Numbered from the stretch's first letter, positions 41,040 to 49,061 are shown. The stretch: DNA of 64,000 bases from Aigarchaeota archaeon (GCA_025059745.1 JANXDH010000004.1:111783-175782); one strand, 5' to 3'. Notes: a model not told the origin generated them from the letters alone. Numbers and translations are program-made.

Positions 41040-42212
41040 CTACGTCTGGTCAACTCCATCCTCTAGTATCCAACCGAGCTCCCTGAGCATGCGCCTAGCC
41101 TCAGTCCTCGAGATCACAGGCGGGTTGTAGCTGTCACCGCGCGCGGCTAGCAAGATATCGGATATCTTGTACTCTGGGAGCTCTGGCTGGCCCCAGTGGA
41201 GCTCGACCCTCTCAGGGGTTAGCCTGCTGAAGACCTTGGTCTCGATCACGTGCTCTATGTACTCCCTTATCGCCCTCACTTGGTACTCGTTTACTCCTAC
41301 CGCCTCTCTAGCGCTCGCCTCCGTGAAGCCGGGCGTGGTGAAGAGCTTTATCACGGGTGACCTGAGGGCCGCGGTGAAGACGTTCTCGAAGTAGTGATAG
41401 TATTCGAACCTTATCCTCTCCGGAGCCTTTAGATCCTCGACTTCTATCTTCCTGTTGGTTATCACGTCTGCAGCAGGCTCCCTCAGGATCTGCTCGAACT
41501 CGGGTTTGATCTGACTCTCCAGCACCTCATCACCCACATCGAACTTGATGATCCTGCGTGGCACGGCCTTGTCCATGTAGAGTATCAGGTCCCTCCTCAA
41601 CGTCGCCTCGCTATCGAAGACGCTCGGTACGATCCTCCCCCTCCAGTCCCTCTGGGTCGCTATCAACTGATACGCAAGTCCGTACCCCCACGGTGAGGCG
41701 CTGTCTATTCTGTTCCACCTGAAGTGTATCAGCATGTCCGCGGGGACCGTTCTATACTCCACGTGCGAACCGACTTGGATGACAAGGTTGTACCTGACAG
41801 GCTCAAGGGTCTCTAGGTCTACCTCGACGCGCGGGCTACCGTTGAACCACCTAAGCGGCACCCTCTTTAGCGATACAAGCTCATCACCATCGTAGACGTA
41901 CTCGAGGAACGAGTTTCCGGTGAGCAGCATCTCTCTCACTAAGTCGTAAAGCATACTCTTGAGGTTCACGGACTCTACGAACTCCTCTACCCTCTTCTTC
42001 GCACTCGTGCTCCTCGAGGTGACGTAGAACCCAGGGCCGAGCACGGCATAGGCCAGCGTATCGACCGCCAACGCCACCGCCGGATTCCTGTAAGTCTCGA
42101 GGGCCTTTGCCCAGTTAGGCCAATCGCCCTCTATTCCGTCAGAGAAGACCGATACCACCTTCCCACCACTGCTCTGCTTCGACCTACCCTTTATAAGCTC
42201 CATCAGTCTCAA
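41040..42212 (-). CDS. Portal protein, HK97-type
   Basis: 390 aa. Features of the family: NPAVALAVDTLAYAVLGPGFYV near residue 45, LTGNSFLEYVYDGDELVSLKRVP near 95, ADMLIHFRWN, SPWGYGLAYQLIATQRDW and the C-terminal GFTEASAREAVGVNEYQ. The portal dodecamer is the DNA gate at one capsid vertex and the terminase dock. TTG 42212 is 27 nt from a CAAAAATA; ATG 42203 is an alternative start. It is reversed relative to TerL, protease and capsid genes, unusual for this conserved module. Confidence 0.85.
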   Translation of the reverse strand: MRLMELIKGRSKQSSGGKVVSVFSDGIEGDWPNWAKALETYRNPAVALAVDTLAYAVLGPGFYVTSRSTSAKKRVEEFVESVNLKSMLYDLVREMLLTGNSFLEYVYDGDELVSLKRVPLRWFNGSPRVEVDLETLEPVRYNLVIQVGSHVEYRTVPADMLIHFRWNRIDSASPWGYGLAYQLIATQRDWRGRIVPSVFDSEATLRRDLILYMDKAVPRRIIKFDVGDEVLESQIKPEFEQILREPAADVITNRKIEVEDLKAPERIRFEYYHYFENVFTAALRSPVIKLFTTPGFTEASAREAVGVNEYQVRAIREYIEHVIETKVFSRLTPERVELHWGQPELPEYKISDILLAARGDSYNPPVISRTEARRMLRELGWILEDGVDQT

Positions 42213-42216
42213 AGTC

Positions 42217-43674
42217 CTATAGATTGACCGCGCGGTTAGTATTTTTGACGTCCTGACCCCTCTCCCATATCAGGTAGACGGTGGGCAGTGGCCTCATCTT
42301 CAAGGCCTCGGCCATTAGATCCAAATCCGGTCCCCCCTCGATAAGGAGCCTCATGACCTTCTTCCTCGACTTGAAGTAACCGAAGACCTTGACCAAATAG
42401 TCGTAGACCTCCCTCCTCCTGCCCTCATCCATCCTCCTTAGTACCGATAGATTATATCTCTTCGACGCCATCATGCTCAGGTCAAACCCCCTCTCCGCGA
42501 ACCATTTAGAGGCCTCTTGGTAGAGGGGTGGATTTTCGGAGACCCTCCTCATGCCTGCGTGCTCGAAGAAGGGGTTGTAGCGGGCCATGACTGCCAACGT
42601 CTCAACGTACTTCACGCCCACCCGCGGTAGTGTCTCGCGGACCAGCCTCACCCCCAATCCGATGCCCCTGAACTTTGGAGCTACCACGACCCTCGCTATC
42701 CTCCTGAACTCTCTACCAAGAAAGTCATAATATCCCCTCCTGTCAGAGACGTACAACCTCTTCAGCCAAGGTAAGGCCGTGAAGCGCCCGCTCACGACGC
42801 TGGAGCACATCGTGTAGACTATCACACCAACGACGTCTCCGTTATAGACGGCCTTGAAGACGTCTGTTACGTAACCAGGCCTCCTAGAGAGGTAATGGAA
42901 GCGCTCCAATGCCTTGTAGTCGTTCATGTCTCCCCGAGCGATGTAGGTCGATGATATCAGGCTACAGGTTCTTGGGGAGCAACTCAACCTCTTTATCTCC
43001 GCACCGACCTCACCGAACTTCTTCCTTATGAGGAGGGTGGGGTTCAGGTCGTAAAGAACGTCGTCATGCGTCGTGGCCACCAATACGGTCTTTCCCCTTT
43101 TCCTCGCGACCTTCTGGAGCAGGTAAGCGACTACCTTCGCCGTATCTCTGTCGAGCGTTGAGGCGAACTCGTCTAGGACCCAGACCCCTGCGTCCGAGTC
43201 AAGGAGCCTCGCGATCCTGTACCGGTACCTCTGACCATCGCTCAACTCCTTGTACCTCCTGATGAAGAGCGCAGCCTCGTTCAGGCCCGCCATACTCAAC
43301 TTCTCGATGGCATCGGAGACGTCCCTCCCCACACCGTGTATCAGAACCTCGTTTGGGTCGATTTCTATTGATCCAGCCTCGAGGACTCTCCCGAAAGACC
43401 GGTCTTCACTCAACGCCCTCGCCAACTCCCTCAGGAGTATAGACTTACCGCTGCCCGACTCACCGGTCACGAATATCACGTCACCCGGAAAGACCTCGAG
43501 CTCAAAGTCCTTGTAGACTATGAACCTCCTCTCCTCGTCGAGGCCGAGACCGAAGGCATCGGCCACAGCCGCCACTCTCTTGGTAAACTTAACGCGAGTC
43601 GAGAAATCCCTCGATAGCTTCAACTTTAAGAGGGGTACCTTCTCAACTATGGGGAGCTTAAGGGATATAAACAT
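42217..43674 (-). CDS. ABC-type ATPase fused to a GNAT acyltransferase domain (COG2401-like)
   Basis: 485 aa from ATG 43674, 25 nt from a CAAAAATA; the ORF track start at 43809 runs into the divergent gene. The ABC half has Walker A VTGESGSGKSILLRELA, signature ELSDGQRYRYRIARLL, Walker B VWVLDEFAS and H-loop VLVATTHDDVL. The C-terminal half has GNAT features: VGVIVYTMCSS, IARVVVAPKFRGIGLGVRLVRETL and ARYNPFFEHAGM. There are no membrane segments, so it is not a transporter. The acceptor substrate is unknown; a nucleic-acid-modifying role like phage Mu Mom is a hypothesis. Confidence 0.75.
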   Translation of the reverse strand: MFISLKLPIVEKVPLLKLKLSRDFSTRVKFTKRVAAVADAFGLGLDEERRFIVYKDFELEVFPGDVIFVTGESGSGKSILLRELARALSEDRSFGRVLEAGSIEIDPNEVLIHGVGRDVSDAIEKLSMAGLNEAALFIRRYKELSDGQRYRYRIARLLDSDAGVWVLDEFASTLDRDTAKVVAYLLQKVARKRGKTVLVATTHDDVLYDLNPTLLIRKKFGEVGAEIKRLSCSPRTCSLISSTYIARGDMNDYKALERFHYLSRRPGYVTDVFKAVYNGDVVGVIVYTMCSSVVSGRFTALPWLKRLYVSDRRGYYDFLGREFRRIARVVVAPKFRGIGLGVRLVRETLPRVGVKYVETLAVMARYNPFFEHAGMRRVSENPPLYQEASKWFAERGFDLSMMASKRYNLSVLRRMDEGRRREVYDYLVKVFGYFKSRKKVMRLLIEGGPDLDLMAEALKMRPLPTVYLIWERGQDVKNTNRAVNL

Positions 43675-43699
43675 CCAAGACCGATTACCCCTCACTCGG

Positions 43700-43707
43700 T
43701 ATTTTTG
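43700..43707 (-). promoter_or_regulatory. CAAAAATA TATA element of the ABC-GNAT gene
   Basis: On the minus strand CAAAAATA lies 25 nt from ATG 43674. On the plus strand TCAAATATA (43722-43730) lies 23 nt before GTG 43754 of the protease, so this 80-bp gap is a divergent promoter pair. Confidence 0.55.
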
Positions 43708-43753
43708 CTCAAGCAACATCATCAAATATAACGTGAGGGAAGTGGCTAGGCAT

Positions 43754-44704
43754 GTGGAGGAGTCCCTCAGGATAACTGGAGTCTTAGCAACCCCACGCGT
43801 CAGCCGCAACGGCAGACTCTACCTACCGAAGGAGCTCGAAGACGCTGTGAAGAGGACGAACGGTCGAGAGATACCGGTCTATTGGGAGCACGTGAGGGCA
43901 GAGAGGGCGATAGGGAGGGCCAAACTGATCTGGAACCCGGAGAAATTACAGGTTGAGTACGAGGCGATAATAGAGGACCCTCGGGCCGAGAGCGTGATAA
44001 AGTCGGCCCCCATGAAGGTGAGCCTAGGAGCCGACTACGAGAGGATAGATTACCTCGATGACCTAGCGATAGTGAGAGGCCTTCGGTTCAGGGAGCTGAG
44101 TCTGGTCGCGGTACCTGGAATACCTGAGGCTGACCTGAGGGTAGTAGAGGCACAAATAGGCATAAGCGAGCGCGTGGTACCGTTCGAGGAGACCCCAACG
44201 ATAGACGCGAGCATGAGATGGGACAAGGAGCACGCACTCGCCTCCCTCAGGAGGTGGGCCGCAAAGGGCGACTCCAACGATATCGACTGGGTTAAGTACG
44301 CGAGGGGGTTTGCGTGGTACGATGACTCTAACCCTGAGGACCCCCAGTCATATAAGCTCCCTCACCACGTAGTTATAGACGATCAGCTATACGTGGTCTG
44401 GAGAGGAGTGGTCTCAGCTATGGCCCACCTGATGGGCGCCAGGGGGGGCGTGGACGTTCCTCAATCCGATAGGAGGGGAGTCTACTCGCATCTTGCCAAA
44501 CATTACAGACAGTTCGGTAAGGAGGTCCCATCTTACGAGAGGCTTGCCGAACTCATAAGTCACGTGAACTCGGCCGAGGAGAAGGGTAACTGGAGTGCAT
44601 CATTATCTAAGTTCGAAGAGTTCTGTAGATCGATAGGCCTATCTGGGACCCCCCGGGAGGTTATCGTCCTGGACTTCATGGGTGAGAAGGTGAGGATCAG
44701 GTGA
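43754..44704 (+). CDS. Capsid maturation (prohead) protease with C-terminal scaffold-like domain
   Basis: 316 aa. I place the start at GTG 43754, 23 nt from TCAAATATA; the ORF track's earlier start overlaps the divergent gene. VYWEHVRAERAIGRAKLIW has a likely catalytic histidine, and MKVSLGADYERID the serine, with FRELSLVAVPGIPEADL as the final strand, matching the S78/HK97 protease fold. The C-terminal ~120 residues (FAWYDDSNPEDPQSYKLPHH, RGVVSAMAHLMGARGGVDVP) form a domain often fused to these proteases. It trims the capsid precursor during maturation. Confidence 0.75.
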   Translation: MEESLRITGVLATPRVSRNGRLYLPKELEDAVKRTNGREIPVYWEHVRAERAIGRAKLIWNPEKLQVEYEAIIEDPRAESVIKSAPMKVSLGADYERIDYLDDLAIVRGLRFRELSLVAVPGIPEADLRVVEAQIGISERVVPFEETPTIDASMRWDKEHALASLRRWAAKGDSNDIDWVKYARGFAWYDDSNPEDPQSYKLPHHVVIDDQLYVVWRGVVSAMAHLMGARGGVDVPQSDRRGVYSHLAKHYRQFGKEVPSYERLAELISHVNSAEEKGNWSASLSKFEEFCRSIGLSGTPREVIVLDFMGEKVRIR

Positions 44705-44711
44705 CCTTTCT

Positions 44712-44719
44712 CAAAAATA
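44712..44719 (+). promoter_or_regulatory. CAAAAATA TATA element of the capsid gene
   Basis: CAAAAATA lies just past the protease stop and 23 nt before ATG 44743, giving the capsid gene its own leaderless transcript. Confidence 0.6.
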
Positions 44720-44742
44720 TCGAACGCGATGTTATGGTATCG

Positions 44743-45849
44743 ATGAACGAGACTAAGGCCCAACAAAGGGACGACGTCAGAGAGGTGAAGGTAACGCTAG
44801 ACGCCACGGAGCTCCAGAAGGCTCTAGCAGAGACCCTCACGAAATACCTCCAAGAACACAGAAGGATCAACTCCCCGACCACCGAGAGACGTATAGTCGG
44901 TGAGGACTCCAAGGACGACGGGTTAGTGAAGCTCTACGAGTGGGCGAAGAGCGCGGTCAACGAGTCCGTACTGGGGGTGCCGAGTACTTTCCATTACATC
45001 GTCGATCTGATCCATGAGATGCCCGGCCTCTTCTACGATCCTACGCAGTTCTTTGACGTGAGGGAGATACCGGAGGGCTCAGATTCAGCACGGTGGTTCA
45101 TCATCCCTTTAACAACCTACTCGGAGACGCCAGAAGGGTCGGATGTAGCAGAGGTCTCACAGACCATCACATCAGTCTCTACTACACCCATAGAGAGGAG
45201 CACTAGGCAGGTACTGAAGTACAGCGACCTCGAGAACGCGACCATAGATTTGATCGCGGGCATAACTAGGAGCATGACCTTGGGTGCGTTGAGGGACTCG
45301 TTCAAGAGGGCCGTCGACACCATCTCTCAGGACTCAAATATCTCGACGATCTATGGTGACGGCTCGGTCGACTCCGAGTCCGAGGTGACGGCTGAGATGA
45401 AGCTCTCCCCCTCCACCCTCGCGTCTGCCAGGAGAAGACTCATGGAGGGAGCCGGTATAGATCCAGGTGTTGAGGTAGCGGCCTTGATCTCCCCGAAGCA
45501 GTACACGGACCTCCTGATGCACCAGGAAGTGAAACAACTCTTGAGCTATGGTAGTGATGAACCGGTGAAGAGGGGCCAGATACCCACAATCTACGGCATA
45601 AGGTTGTATCCCTTCGATGTTCCATCAGGTACCGGCGCTGGCACCCCACCCGCTACGACTTACAGGGCGATCGTCTTCCACTCGCCGTCAAACGTTATCG
45701 AGAGACCCATCGGTCTCGCCATCAAGAGGAAATTGCTGATAGAGAACGTGAGGGACGTGAAGAAGAGGCAGATCGACATGGTGGCCACCTATAAAGACGC
45801 TGTAGCCGTGAAAGACAAGAAGAGGGTAGTGCGCATCATTACTGCCTGA
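44743..45849 (+). CDS. Major capsid protein, HK97 fold
   Basis: 368 aa from ATG 44743. The ORF track start (44701) would place the promoter inside the coding region. The first ~60 residues (REVKVTLDATELQKALAETLTKYL) form a charged helical delta-like segment. The mature part begins near VPSTFHYIVDLIHEM and includes VSTTPIERSTRQVLKYSDLENATIDLIAGI (E-loop/spine) and LEVAALISPKQYTDLL-type P-domain strands (VAALISPKQYTDLLM). The next part, GIRLYPFDVPSG, fits the A-domain. Confidence 0.8.
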   Translation: MNETKAQQRDDVREVKVTLDATELQKALAETLTKYLQEHRRINSPTTERRIVGEDSKDDGLVKLYEWAKSAVNESVLGVPSTFHYIVDLIHEMPGLFYDPTQFFDVREIPEGSDSARWFIIPLTTYSETPEGSDVAEVSQTITSVSTTPIERSTRQVLKYSDLENATIDLIAGITRSMTLGALRDSFKRAVDTISQDSNISTIYGDGSVDSESEVTAEMKLSPSTLASARRRLMEGAGIDPGVEVAALISPKQYTDLLMHQEVKQLLSYGSDEPVKRGQIPTIYGIRLYPFDVPSGTGAGTPPATTYRAIVFHSPSNVIERPIGLAIKRKLLIENVRDVKKRQIDMVATYKDAVAVKDKKRVVRIITA

Positions 45850-45883
45850 TACGCCACCACATTCACTTTCATTTATCTCTCAA

Positions 45884-45891
45884 CAAAAATA
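45884..45891 (+). promoter_or_regulatory. CAAAAATA element of the connector operon
   Basis: CAAAAATA followed by TATTATTTTTAAATTA lies 28 nt before ATG 45920, in the short gap after the capsid gene. Confidence 0.5.
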
Positions 45892-45919
45892 TATTATTTT
45901 TAAATTAATATAATAAGAG

Positions 45920-46258
45920 ATGACGTACGCAAATCTTGAACGAGTAAAGGCGGTGTTGAGGATAACGGGGAACGAGGAGGACAACGTACTCTCAACGATA
46001 TTGCAGGAAGTAGACGCGGAGATAAACACGATACTGATGAAGTATACGCAGTTACCCATAACGGACGAGAGGATCAGGACTATCTTGGCAGGTATCGAGG
46101 CAGAGTGGGCTGGAGGCGTCTACAGGTCCTACGTGGAGCCCTCCGTGATGACCTACCCAGAGCACCCACCGCGCGAGCACGTCCTCATAACCAACGCCAA
46201 GAGGAGGCTAAGGGAACTGATAGAGGTACACCTGAAGAAGAAGGTGGACACTATATGA
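45920..46258 (+). CDS. Head-tail connector protein, gp6-like
   Basis: 112 aa, all-helical. YANLERVKAVLRITGNEEDNVLSTILQEVDAEINTIL has the pattern of HK97 gp6-like connectors (a short D/E-rich helix pair then a long helix), and RIRTILAGIEAEWAGGVYRSY matches the conserved end. Position directly after the capsid gene is canonical. It joins the portal to the tail. Stop and next ATG overlap (ATGA). Confidence 0.7.
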   Translation: MTYANLERVKAVLRITGNEEDNVLSTILQEVDAEINTILMKYTQLPITDERIRTILAGIEAEWAGGVYRSYVEPSVMTYPEHPPREHVLITNAKRRLRELIEVHLKKKVDTI

Positions 46259-46536
46259 GGGAGGTGATCTACGACCTGAGGGAGTTCGCTCTCTCCGTGA
46301 GGGGGAGGGAGGAGTCGGTGCGCATGAGTTTCTACCACCAGAGGGATGGTGAAGTCGAATTAGTCAAGGCGACGCTCTTCTGTCCTCTGGACTCCCATGT
46401 CCTCGTCTGGGAGGACGAAGGGGCCTTAGTGCCTCTACATGACTCGAGGGCATATGTAGAGTACGAGCTGAACGTCCTGAGGAGAATAAGGGACGAACTC
46501 GGTACCGAGCCGAAGAGGGGTAGGTGGGAGGGGTGA
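46255..46536 (+). CDS. Probable head completion/stopper protein
   Basis: 93 aa from ATG 46255, which overlaps the connector stop; the ORF track starts upstream in an unrelated segment. Predominantly beta (EVIYDLREFALSVRGREESVRMSFYHQ, SHVLVWEDEGALVPL) with a C-terminal helix, consistent with small stopper or adaptor proteins. Recognised from size, place and secondary structure only. Confidence 0.45.
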   Translation: MREVIYDLREFALSVRGREESVRMSFYHQRDGEVELVKATLFCPLDSHVLVWEDEGALVPLHDSRAYVEYELNVLRRIRDELGTEPKRGRWEG

Positions 46537-46709
46537 CACGGGAAGAGCTTTACAACTTCCTCCTCAAGGTCATGAGGGGCATCAACGGCAGGATCTACAG
46601 GTTGAAGTGCGACAGGCACAACTCGTCGCTCGAGATTACGGGATATCTACTTCGATGCGGGTGCGTCATTCCTGAAGATACCGATCAGGGTCGACGCGAA
46701 GAAAGTTGA
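46533..46709 (+). CDS. Small protein ending the connector operon
   Basis: 58 aa from GTG 46533, which overlaps the TGA of the previous gene; 46524 is an upstream alternative. It has a helix (REELYNFLLKVMRGINGRI) followed by LKCDRHNSSLEITGYLLRCGC, three cysteines and a histidine that could bind a metal. The convergent zinc-finger gene overlaps its last 44 nt. Function unknown. Confidence 0.4.
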   Translation: MTREELYNFLLKVMRGINGRIYRLKCDRHNSSLEITGYLLRCGCVIPEDTDQGRREES

Positions 46710-46968
46710 ACTTCGTCTCGGTCAACATCCTCTTCTTCTCCCTCTCCTCCTTTCTGTATGGGTTGCGCCTCAATCCCCTCAATACGGTCTTGCAGCAAGG
46801 GCACAGCTTCCTCCCCCTACTATCGACGAAGTAGTACCCGACCTCATCGGGGAAGCTCACCTCACAGAACGCACAGTAGTTGTAGTCCCTTCCGTTGCTC
46901 TTGAACCTCGCTGATAATAAAACTTCCGGCATCACCCTACATATCTCATAGCAGATCTTCAGAACCAT
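46666..46968 (-). CDS. Small zinc-binding protein
   Basis: 100 aa from ATG 46968. CAFCEVSF and CPCCKTVLRGL give two C-x2-C knuckles around YYFVDSRGRKL, a zinc ribbon-like fold. Two further cysteines lie near the N-terminus (ICYEICRV). The basic tail (RRNPYRKEEREKKRM) suggests nucleic-acid contact. A regulator of the cluster is possible but unproven. Confidence 0.5.
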   Translation of the reverse strand: MVLKICYEICRVMPEVLLSARFKSNGRDYNYCAFCEVSFPDEVGYYFVDSRGRKLCPCCKTVLRGLRRNPYRKEEREKKRMLTETKFNFLRVDPDRYLQE

Positions 46969-47035
46969 CAATAATTTATTATGAGAACTCTATGTAAAAA
47001 CGTTCGTCGACACGTTCTCGTGAGATGGGGTACAA

Positions 47036-47227
47036 TCAGAGTGACCTCCTCTTGTACGCGACCCTCGCAAACTTCACTCCCTCAAGGCTTCCTTGAGCAG
47101 ATAGCGATACGAGTATCACGACCGCCTCGGAGATAGACGTCCTCCACTCAGCCGCGAACCGTTCTACGAGGTCGTATACGTTAGCGGGGAAGTAAACCTT
47201 CACCGCGACGCACTCCTCGTGCCTCAT
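47036..47227 (-). CDS. Ribbon-helix-helix-type small protein
   Basis: 63 aa. CVAVKVYFPANVYDLVERFAAEW provides the strand-helix and TSISEAVVILVSLSAQG the second helix of an RHH (CopG/Arc-like) domain. A TATA-like AAATATTTTACA lies about 20 nt upstream. It is the last gene of the cluster and the only likely DNA-binding regulator with a normal start codon. It could repress the CAAAAATA promoters (inference). Confidence 0.55.
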   Translation of the reverse strand: MRHEECVAVKVYFPANVYDLVERFAAEWRTSISEAVVILVSLSAQGSLEGVKFARVAYKRRSL

Positions 47228-47302
47228 GGTTACAATAATCTTGAGATGTAAAATATTTGAGCGTAAGGACTCGCGGTAGACGGAAAATGAAAATAGAAAT
47301 CT

Positions 47303-48394
47303 CTAGTAATCTCGTAAATTTGTTTGTCCTCGCATGGGATGGAGGAGAAAGAGTTTCGCTCCGGCCCTCCTGACTCTCTTATCCCCTAAGGAGCCCACCA
47401 ACTTGAGGAAGAGGGAGTTGAGGTTGACCAGTATGGGCTCGAGGTCTTGGTTGAGGTGGGTGAGGGTCCTGGATCTGCTGACGATCGTGAGGTCATCAGT
47501 GATAACGATGGCCGCGATGCCCCTGTGGTACGCTCCCATCTGCTGCAACCTCCTGTGCAAAGAGAGCAGCGGTTCACGGAGCTGGGCCATTATCTCGTTC
47601 ACATCGTTGGTATCCTCCTTGAGGGTGATTATCCTGCTGATCTCGGACTTCTCGAGCCTCGGTTCGACGGCCTCCCGGTGCTCCCCCTTGCTGGCTAGAT
47701 GAAGGTAGAGGCCGAGCTTTCGACCGAAGTTGGAGATGAGTAACTGAGGGTCCATCCTGGCCAGCTCATCCACGGTGTTAACGCCGAACTCTCTTAACCT
47801 AGACGAGATCTTCTTGCCCACGTAAGGCAATTCGCTCACCGGTCTCCCGGCGAGGAAGTCTCTGACCTCTGAGGGCTTGATGAGCATCAGGCCGTCCGGC
47901 TTCGACCTGTCGCAGGCCATCTTGGCTATCAGCTTGTTCGGCCCTATCCCTATGCTGACAGAGAGGCCCAGGTCCCTCCGTATCTCCGACTTCACGTCGC
48001 TCATCAACACCCTCGCCGAATCGAAGTCGCCCTCGACGACATCGGTTACGTCTAGGAACCCCTCGTCTATGCTCGCAACCTCGAGCACCCCTCCTACCTT
48101 GCCGACTACCGCGAAGACTCTCTTGGACAACTCCTCGTAGTAGCTCTTATCGATCGGTAAGAAGACGGCCTCGGTCCCCTTCAGACTCTCCATCGCATCA
48201 GCTATCACCATGCCCGCCTTCACACCGAACTGTCTGGCCACGTAGTTCGCAGAAGCCACCGAACCGCTGATCGCGGTCCTACCTGAGTACACGCAGACTA
48301 CCACAGGCCTCCCCCTAACCTCAGGTCTCCTCAACTCCTCGGCCTGTGCGAAGAAGTAATCGACGTCAATACATGAGACCACCTGTATCCTCAA
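47303..48394 (-). CDS. dinB: Y-family DNA polymerase IV (DinB/Dpo4-like)
   Basis: About 363 aa from TTG 48394; the ORF track extends to 48460. The N-terminus LRIQVVSCIDVDYFFAQAEE has the first metal aspartate. EVASIDEGFLDVT supplies the SIDE motif, and SIGIGPNKLIAKMACDRSKPDG is the conserved thumb entry. The little-finger domain runs through ISRIITLKEDTNDVNEI. There is no clear PCNA box at the C-terminus (HPMRGQTNLRDY). It bypasses DNA lesions. It is adjacent to the provirus edge but resembles host polymerases. Confidence 0.9.
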   Translation of the reverse strand: MRIQVVSCIDVDYFFAQAEELRRPEVRGRPVVVCVYSGRTAISGSVASANYVARQFGVKAGMVIADAMESLKGTEAVFLPIDKSYYEELSKRVFAVVGKVGGVLEVASIDEGFLDVTDVVEGDFDSARVLMSDVKSEIRRDLGLSVSIGIGPNKLIAKMACDRSKPDGLMLIKPSEVRDFLAGRPVSELPYVGKKISSRLREFGVNTVDELARMDPQLLISNFGRKLGLYLHLASKGEHREAVEPRLEKSEISRIITLKEDTNDVNEIMAQLREPLLSLHRRLQQMGAYHRGIAAIVITDDLTIVSRSRTLTHLNQDLEPILVNLNSLFLKLVGSLGDKRVRRAGAKLFLLHPMRGQTNLRDY

Positions 48395-48431
48395 GCCCCC
48401 AGATGAAACCGTCGAGAGGGCCCGATAAGGG

Positions 48432-49061
48432 TTAAGGGTAACCGTCCCTGATGAGCCCAAACCTCTTCAAGAGGACCTCCCAGTTCAGCCTGGTTAGCAA
48501 GTACGCGAGGGACAATGAGAGTGCAGCTACGGCTGTCGCTGTCAATAGGGTCAGCGTGGTGGAGGAGTAGATTGCACCGCAATCGACCAAGAGACACGCG
48601 AGATCGGACGAGTAGAAGACGAGGAAAGAAGCAGAAGTCGTGATCACCAGCTTTCCTGCGAAGACCACAGGGAGAAAGTATATTGAGCTGTAATTTGCTA
48701 AGGCCAAGGGGAGATAAACGACGTCGTCTGGCAGTGGGGTTGCGGCCGCGCCGAGGACAGCGATCCACCCGTATCTAGAGAGCAACCGCTCGAGCGGAAG
48801 CACCCTCCTCCTCGTATCGTCCTTCAGGAACTTCCTCCCCCTCTTGTATACCACAAACAGGATAGACTTCCCAACCGCCGCGCCGAGGGCGCTGAGCAGA
48901 GAGACGGGGAGCGGGTCCAACCTACCCGCGATCACCGCGAACGTTATCGGAACCAGATAGGGGCCGCTGACGAACGGCAAGAGGCTGCCGACGAGGCTCG
49001 CTAAGAACACCCCGAAGTACCCGTAGGCTAGGAGGTCCTCGAACAGTACTACGTCCATCAC
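48432..49061 (-). CDS. DedA/VTT-family membrane protein
   Basis: 209 aa with five or six hydrophobic segments. VFLASLVGSLLPFVSGPYLVPI has the re-entrant G/P-containing loop of the VTT (SNARE-associated/DedA) domain, and AVLGAAATPLPDDVVYLPLALA is the second, charged, loop. Family members flip or traffic polyprenyl or phospholipids (established for DedA/VMP1/TMEM41B relatives). Here it may act in lipid or lipid-carrier recycling. It lies upstream of dinB on the same strand. Confidence 0.75.
   Translation of the reverse strand: MMDVVLFEDLLAYGYFGVFLASLVGSLLPFVSGPYLVPITFAVIAGRLDPLPVSLLSALGAAVGKSILFVVYKRGRKFLKDDTRRRVLPLERLLSRYGWIAVLGAAATPLPDDVVYLPLALANYSSIYFLPVVFAGKLVITTSASFLVFYSSDLACLLVDCGAIYSSTTLTLLTATAVAALSLSLAYLLTRLNWEVLLKRFGLIRDGYP

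Larger units (their letters stand above)
29084..47260. mobile_element. Head-tail provirus or gene-transfer-agent-like locus (~18 kb)
   Basis: Contains the head-tail virus hallmark set: TerL, HK97-type portal, maturation protease, capsid protein, connectors, tail terminator, tube, chaperone-like overlapping ORFs, tape measure, hub and fibres. There is no recognisable integrase, primase, helicase or repressor apart from a small RHH protein. The left edge is tRNA-Pro. The right edge is placed between the RHH gene and dinB by content only. No direct repeat marks the ends. Genes are intact, and many share a CAAAAATA promoter element. Confidence 0.85.

Noticed and set aside
43675-43809. 45-codon N-terminal extension of the ABC-GNAT ORF
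   Set aside because: It covers the divergent promoter pair and the protease start; ATG 43674 has the correct distance from its TATA element.
47303-48394. dinB as cargo of the provirus
   Set aside because: It looks like an ordinary archaeal Dpo4, lies outside the last viral promoter, and is on the same strand as host genes.
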